From contig JARHVA010004901.1 of assembly GCA_037957365.1 (NCBI GenBank), positions 1,295,001-1,359,000 on the forward strand: a stretch of DNA of 64,000 nt, written 5' to 3'. Both the position numbers and the translations under genes were made by a program. Positions 59,440 through 64,000 of this stretch are shown here, piece by piece. Source of the DNA: Torreya grandis. Lineage: Eukaryota > Streptophyta > Pinopsida > Cupressales > Taxaceae. The notes beneath the pieces were generated by a model that worked only from the letters and a program-made list of their open reading frames with translations, was not told the origin of the DNA and ran no database searches. The first letter of the stretch is position 1. Each line of letters opens with the position of its first letter.

Positions 59440-60880
59440 CACCATCTTGTTACTAATTATAACTACATATGAGTAAATTAGTATCATTAAATTATGACAT
59501 CATTTCCTAATTATAAACACCTATGGGAAAATTAGGAACAACACCTTTATAATTCCTTGAAGTACCACCTTGCCATGCCTATGTCATATTGTGCCATTTA
59601 CCTACTTTGCCTAGTTTATGAATTTATAGTTACCTAGTTAGATTCCTCCACTGTAAGGTAGAACTATAGTGACTTGAGGTCCCATCCTGAGACTATGTAG
59701 GTAGAGCTTAATTCATATTAAGGTTAGCTTAGTCACCCTTTGTCACACTCTCATAATTTTTAGAGTAATTTAAGTTTGAACACTTTTTCCATTTTGTGAG
59801 CTTAGACTGTTAGTATCTCATAATTATCCATCAAGTTGAGATTCTCCAAAAATTTCAAAAACATCTGAAAACCATCTATAAAAATCCTAAATTACCACTT
59901 ATTTTCCCTAAGGATTATGGTATCCCTCACTAAGTCACATGAAACCACTTGTCATTTAGTTTCCCCTTCCTTAATATCCTAACATCCCATGTTCTCACCA
60001 TTTTGCAAGACCATTCCCATATTCTTATATAACACAATCATGTTTTCTTATCATCCTTTTTATTATATCCCATATCTTAGGAGAGATACATTTGGCCTAA
60101 ATTTTATATTGGATATTACATATATGGAGATATGTAAGAAACATCCACTTGCCTAGTGCATTTTGAACTAGCTTAGCCACCCCCTTCCTATTCTTTTATT
60201 CCCCTCATTTTGTTATTTGTTTCATTACCTCTTATCATCGAGGGGCAATGTTAGTCATATTATATTCCATTGTTTTTTTGTGTTTTCTTCTCTTTGTTTT
60301 GATTTGTTCTTTATTTTATTGGTTTTTGTTTGTCTGTTCATTTATTTGCCTATTTATTTACTTTCTTATTATGCCTTGAGTTAGTATACTTGCATTCATT
60401 GGGTGATTCCTTGTGAAATATACTTAATTTCATCCATATTCATATGCCAACATGATCATCATGGTTTTTATCATTGGTGTATTATTTTCAATTGTTTATT
60501 GGATCATGTGTTAGTCCTTATACATATTTTGGCTGTCACCATATTATTTTATCATGATGCCTACCATCACATGTTACAAACAAAATCAGCTCTAGAAGTC
60601 TTACACGCAATGCATTCATGATGTATCCCCTTGGTACCTAAAAAATTACCATTATGCCTAAATCATATCACATACAGAGTAATTAAATCATGGAAGATTT
60701 TCATCATTGTTAGTTAAGATGTGCATCTCCATACTAGTAGGTTACCTAAATCCATCTTTCTCCTTTATACTAGCTTACTCTTACTCCATGATTATAGATT
60801 CAGTTCATAGGCCCCATTATCCAATTTACCATAATACTCTCATAATTTGGTCAATAATTCTAATCATCTCTAGGAAAATC
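59440..60880 (+). other. 3' untranslated region of the giant element, right of the nested insertion
   Basis: Carries stem-loop copies at 59451-59483 and 59504-59538, then about 1.3 kb of T/C-rich text without clear repeats or coding. Short frames (60403-60621, 60707-60964) have no recognised domain. Confidence 0.55.
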
Positions 60881-61300
60881 ATTACATCTCATCCCACTTT
60901 CATTACTAATGATTATAACTACATTTGGGTAGATCATTGTGTATCATCCCACCCACTAAGATAATGGTTATAATTACCTTTGGGAAAATCATTATCTTTA
61001 GTCTTCCCAATTGGTGCACATTTTCATTATGATAATTCTTCTAATTTCCTTTAGGTAAACCATTATCTCTATCCACCCAGCTTGGGCATGTTTTTATTCT
61101 CCCAATGATTATAACCACCTATGGGCAAATCATTGTTTTCCATTTCATGATTATAACTTATTTTAGGCAAATATTACCTCTTTTTTTATTTCACCTATGT
61201 TGATGATTATAACCACCTATGGGAAAATCATCTTGTTTGTCTTTCCAACTAGGGTAGCTCTATAAGCCACTAATTATAACCACCTATGGGAAAATCAATC
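59451..61300 (+). repeat. Stem-loop repeat array, at least nine copies here
   Basis: The loop core is close to ATAACCACCTATGGGAA. The stems differ: 59451/59476 TACTAATT-AATTAGTA; 59504/59530 TTCCTAATT-AATTAGGAA; 60908/60932 AATGATT-GATCATT; 60961/60987 ATAATGGTT-AATCATTAT (one G-T pair); 61103/61128 CAATGATT-AATCATTG; 61202/61226 GATGATT-AATCATC. Weaker copies lie near 60850, 61031, 61145 and 61269. Typical spacing in the dense part is 40-70 bp. The first copy is at 50605, separated only by the nested insertion. The array ends about 200 bp before the 3' LTR. Confidence 0.88.
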
Positions 61301-61487
61301 TTTTCCACCTCATTTTATCATTTTGGTCCCATTAATTCCTCCTTTTAAGGGACCGATCTTTAACCCTTTTTGTTGATTGCCCCCTCAAGGAAGCATCTAG
61401 AGCTCATCCATTGCCATTAAATTAGTAGGCATATATGACCTTTTCATTATTTGAGAAGATGTTTCTATTACTATATCTTTTAATTCC

Positions 61488-61506
61488 TTCTAAAATAGGG
61501 GAAAAT
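61488..61506 (+). promoter_or_regulatory. Polypurine tract of the giant element
   Basis: AAAATAGGGGAAAATTA directly precedes the LTR start TATAGACAC. The same arrangement is seen at 46-62 of the window. Confidence 0.65.
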
Positions 61507-62533
61507 TATAGACACTTAAGATTGGCCACAACTGGCTTCCAACTAGAATTTAGATTGATTCCTACTAACCATTATAAATTAAGCCTAAGAATCATTAAAC
61601 ATCTCAAATTTGCTTGTGCATCATTCATCAAATATTAGAATCACATTGAGGCATCCCTAATTGGGGAATTATATTATATACAATAATAACCTCTCAAGGA
61701 TTCATCCCTAATCACCTTGTAACATAAAAATTGTCAATTTGGCTTATGGACTTATTAATTTGGGCACTTGGACACTTAAATAAATCTTGAAAGAGTTAAA
61801 AGGATAATCATAATCAATTAATAAATTAAACAAGATTAAATTCCTAGTTGAATTGTCCATTACAAATTTATGAATATCTAAAAATGAAATTTCCAAAAAT
61901 CACTATATACTATCCTTAATTGTGTTTATGATTTGTCAAACTCTTTGAAAATATCCTAAAATATCTAATTTTGAGATCCATGCTTAGTAATTACAAATAA
62001 TAATTACTTGAAAACTATTAACTCTAATGGGGTTAAATTTTACTCACCTAAGTTTATTTTTAACCCATTCCAAGCCTTAACTCAACCTTAACTCACCTTG
62101 GGTGAGAGTTAATTCCTAATCCTATAAATATAAGGCCGTGCCTCTTCATTTCTAAGCTCTCATAAGATAACTTTATAATTTAACTTTGGAGAGAGACATA
62201 AGCTATTTTTTTGTAAGTAATGTTTTAATGCCAAAATATTAATCCAAATCCACATCAAAGCTAATAGTGCCAAGGAGAGAAGGATCTAACAAGCTTCATT
62301 TTCTAAATAATTCTTGATGCAAAATTTGAACAAGTCATTCTACAAAGCATTTATAGCTCCCAAGGAAGGTAAAGGATTTGTTTCCTTTATGTTTTAGTTG
62401 TGTTTTCATTTATCTCTTGTTAATAATCTCTCCTTAGTATCTAGAATAGGAGTGTAAGTGTTGTGTTTATTTGATTATTTATTAGTTGAACTAACACTAT
62501 ACTAACCTCCCTTCTTGGATTCCTATGATCACA
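61507..62533 (+). repeat. 3' LTR of the giant Tat-type element
   Basis: Partner of 37732-38763. It starts TATAGACAC (TG changed to TA) and ends GATCACA, and is followed by AAGAA and the resumed copia frame. Confidence 0.92.
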
Positions 62534-62538
62534 AAGAA

Positions 62539-62935
62539 TACCTTTTAAATGACTGAATTGGATATCTTACATTATTTTTTAGGCATTCATGTCTGGAAGG
62601 AAAAATATAACATTTCTATTTCTGAAACTAAATATGCATATGACATGTTATCTAGGTTTAATATGTTAGATTGTAAACATGTTTCTACCCCTTGTGAACT
62701 TGGTGTAAAATTACTTACCAACATGGAGACTAAAAATGTTGATTCAACTCTCTATAGATAATTAATTGGTAGTTGGAATTATCTTACTCATACTCATCTT
62801 GATATTGCATTTTCTACTCGGTTGGTTTCTTGTTTTATGTCTAAACCTCAATCTACTCATTTTGAAGCTTCTAAAAGAATTCGTTAGTATATTAAAGTTA
62901 CTCTAACTTTTAGAATTGAGTATACCTCAAATATA
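62539..62935 (+). pseudogene. Copia reverse transcriptase, C-terminal half
   Basis: MTELDILHYFLGIHVWKEKY is the 'MTDLG.LHYFLGI.V' block that follows YVDD in copia RT. SETKYAYDMLSRFNMLDCKH, VSTPCELGVKL, STLYR and SWNYLTHTHLDIAFSTRLVS follow. TAA codons (at the codon after NTF and after STLYR) and a TAG near 62886 break it. The phase matches the 37731 end after one target copy is discounted. Confidence 0.88.
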
Positions 62936-63395
62936 AAACTATCTTTGGTATGTTATTCTAATTTTGATTGGGTTTGTGTACCTAATTCAAAGATATACAA
63001 GTGGTTATTATTTTTCTTTGGGTTTTGTCATAATTTCATGGAATAGTAAAAATAGAGTATTATATTTTTATTTTCCATAGAATATGAGTATAAAGGTTGT
63101 AATCATGATTCAAAGGAAGCAATTTAGATTAATTGACTTCTTATATATTTTTTCCACCCTCAATCTTTAGCTACTTTGATTTTTGTTGATAATAAAAGTG
63201 CCATTGCCTTAGCAAAAAAATCAATTTTTCATGAAAGGTACAAACACATTGAGATTTAACATCACTTTTAGCATGAAATTCTTGAAGATAATTAAATTAT
63301 TCTCTCTTTCTATCCTACTCAAGAACAAATTTTGATATCTTAACTAAGTAATTATTTAAATAAAAGTTTATACCTTTTGTAATATGTTACAATTG
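62936..63395 (+). pseudogene. Copia RNase H and end of pol
   Basis: LSLVCYSNFDWVCVPNSK matches 'L.GY.DSDWAG....R', with Asp kept. After a frame change 'SIEYEYKG' carries Glu. LIFVDNKSAIALAKKSIFHE and RYKHIEI carry the third Asp. FYPTQEQILIS and LNKSLYLL form the usual copia end ('T.EQ.AD..TK.L'). It is followed by CATCAAGGGGGAGAG (63406 on), typical text after copia pol. Confidence 0.85.
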
Positions 63396-63470
63396 AAGGA
63401 AGTTCTCATCAAGGGGGAGAGTTAACAATGTTTCCTCCCTTCCTGTTTGTTTGCAAACCCCTAAATAAAG

Positions 63471-63482
63471 TATAAGGGGAAA
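63471..63482 (+). promoter_or_regulatory. Polypurine tract of the copia element
   Basis: TATAAGGGGAAA lies directly before the LTR start TGTTAGAATTACC. A second purine run, AAGGGGGAGAG, lies 65 bp upstream at 63410. Confidence 0.7.
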
Positions 63483-64000
63483 TGTTAGAATTACCCTATA
63501 TTTATAATAATTTATTTATCCTAAGTTCCCTTTATGTGTGTGTAATTTGTACTTATGTGAATTATAAATTCACATAGATATAGATGTTATGAGGTGTCAC
63601 TCACCTCTTTGTTGCCCTTTAGGTTTTGGGTGTTACTTGCATAGGTAACTCCTTCCCCCACTTGGCACACACTTCCCTACACTCTCTAAGGGAATTGTCT
63701 ACAAGTGTCACACACAAAGGAGGATTTTAAGGTAAACATGTAATTCATTGTAACTCTCATTATTTTATTCTTTCTCTATAAGAGATCCTTCCTCTCCTCA
63801 TTTCTATACTAGAAAAACTTGAAGCTCTCTCTCTCTTCTAAAATTACTCTTGATTCTAAATTAAAATTTTGGAGATTTTAGTGACAAACCTTATTGTAAG
63901 ATCACATGGGTTTTTATCTAATACATTAGGTTTAGAACTTTAAAATTATTGTCTCATTTGTGATTTTCACCTTGATAGGTAATATTGTTTGTTGATTTAT
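63483..64000 (+). repeat. 3' LTR of the copia element, cut by the window end
   Basis: Matches the first ~520 bp of 32386-32958. The palindrome (63554-63576) and TATA box (63777-63784) are kept. Differences from the 5' LTR are many, older-looking than those of the nested element's LTR pair. Confidence 0.92.

Larger units (their letters stand above)
37732..62533 (+). mobile_element. Giant Tat/Ogre-type Ty3/gypsy element (~24.8 kb with a nested insertion)
   Basis: LTRs of 1032 bp (37732-38763) and 1027 bp (61507-62533) enclose, in order: a leader with a coding-like repeat, an N-terminal gag region, gag, protease, RT, RNase H, a second aRNH-type RNase H, integrase, and a long 3' untranslated region with a stem-loop array. 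The double RNase H and the domain order are diagnostic of the Tat/Ogre lineage. Discounting the nested 8.8-kb element the unit is about 16 kb. All coding parts are broken. Confidence 0.9.
32386..64000 (+). mobile_element. Ty1/copia element, interrupted by a 24.8-kb insertion; 3' end outside window
   Basis: The 5' LTR is 32386-32958, with an initiator-Met-type primer site at 32959. Pol parts follow in Ty1/copia order (protease, integrase, RT) up to 37731. The RT resumes at 62539, RNase H follows, and the second LTR starts at 63483 and is cut by the window end. Without the insertion the element would be about 6.9 kb. Target duplication cannot be checked because the right flank is missing; the left flank is GGGAT (32381-32385). 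It landed in the minus-strand Tat-like relic. Confidence 0.9.

Noticed and set aside
59451..61300. CRISPR-like array
   Set aside because: The units are spaced repeats with dyads, but spacing and sequence are irregular, no cas genes exist, and the context is a plant retroelement.
37732..62533. Endogenous virus with an envelope gene
   Set aside because: The long 3' region after integrase has no env-like frame, signal peptide or membrane segment; the extra length is untranslated repeats plus a nested element.

Overview
This window reads as intergenic DNA from a large, repeat-rich seed-plant nuclear genome. It is strongly AT-rich, has no intact host gene, and holds no tRNA, rRNA or CRISPR array that I can see. 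Nearly everything recognisable is a decayed retroelement: LINE ORF1, Ty1/copia pol, and several Ty3/gypsy elements of the Tat/Ogre type (gag-PR-RT-RNaseH-second RNaseH-INT). A gymnosperm is my best guess, from the size of the nest, the long LTRs and an RNaseH plus 'GWED' ORF pair I associate with conifers. That is inference only.

Layout. 46-590: polypurine tract and start of an LTR. 665-2450: a LINE with ORF1 and the first codons of the endonuclease, cut off at its 3' side. 2450-7960: AT-rich DNA with a CT/CA microsatellite. 7980-9863: an RNaseH relic followed by a charged ORF. 9860-15660: degraded DNA with a 15-bp hairpin, a TA microsatellite and old repeat units. 15667-23319: a minus-strand gypsy element with two ~1.2-kb LTRs that keeps gag-protease but no reverse transcriptase. 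24790-32385: a minus-strand Tat-like pol relic. Its integrase is split by a 3.7-kb element (25209-28930) with 350-bp LTRs, an initiator-Met-type primer site and TATAC target duplications.

The right half is a three-level nest, all on the plus strand. A Ty1/copia element starts at 32386 and runs past the window end; its second LTR begins at 63483. Its RT is interrupted just after the catalytic YVDD by a ~24.8-kb Tat/Ogre-type element (37732-62533, LTRs ~1.03 kb). That element is interrupted in its 3' untranslated region by an ~8.8-kb element with 2.6-kb LTRs (50647-59434, TSD TATAC). The copia reading frame resumes at 62539 once the insertion and one target copy are discounted.

Three features go beyond standard annotation. 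First, the 3' untranslated region of the giant Tat element carries about ten copies of a stem-loop motif whose stems differ in sequence yet still pair. Second, the 2.6-kb LTRs carry about 19 copies of a GGACTCTACAGG-like motif and repeated EcoRI-centred palindromes. Third, the gag-protease frame at 53934-55536 has no frameshift but 17 nonsense codons, 12 of them TAG, mostly where Gln is expected. That fits loss of CAG codons at CHG-methylated cytosines. No cooperating host pathway is encoded here; the genes work together only as parts of individual retroelements.
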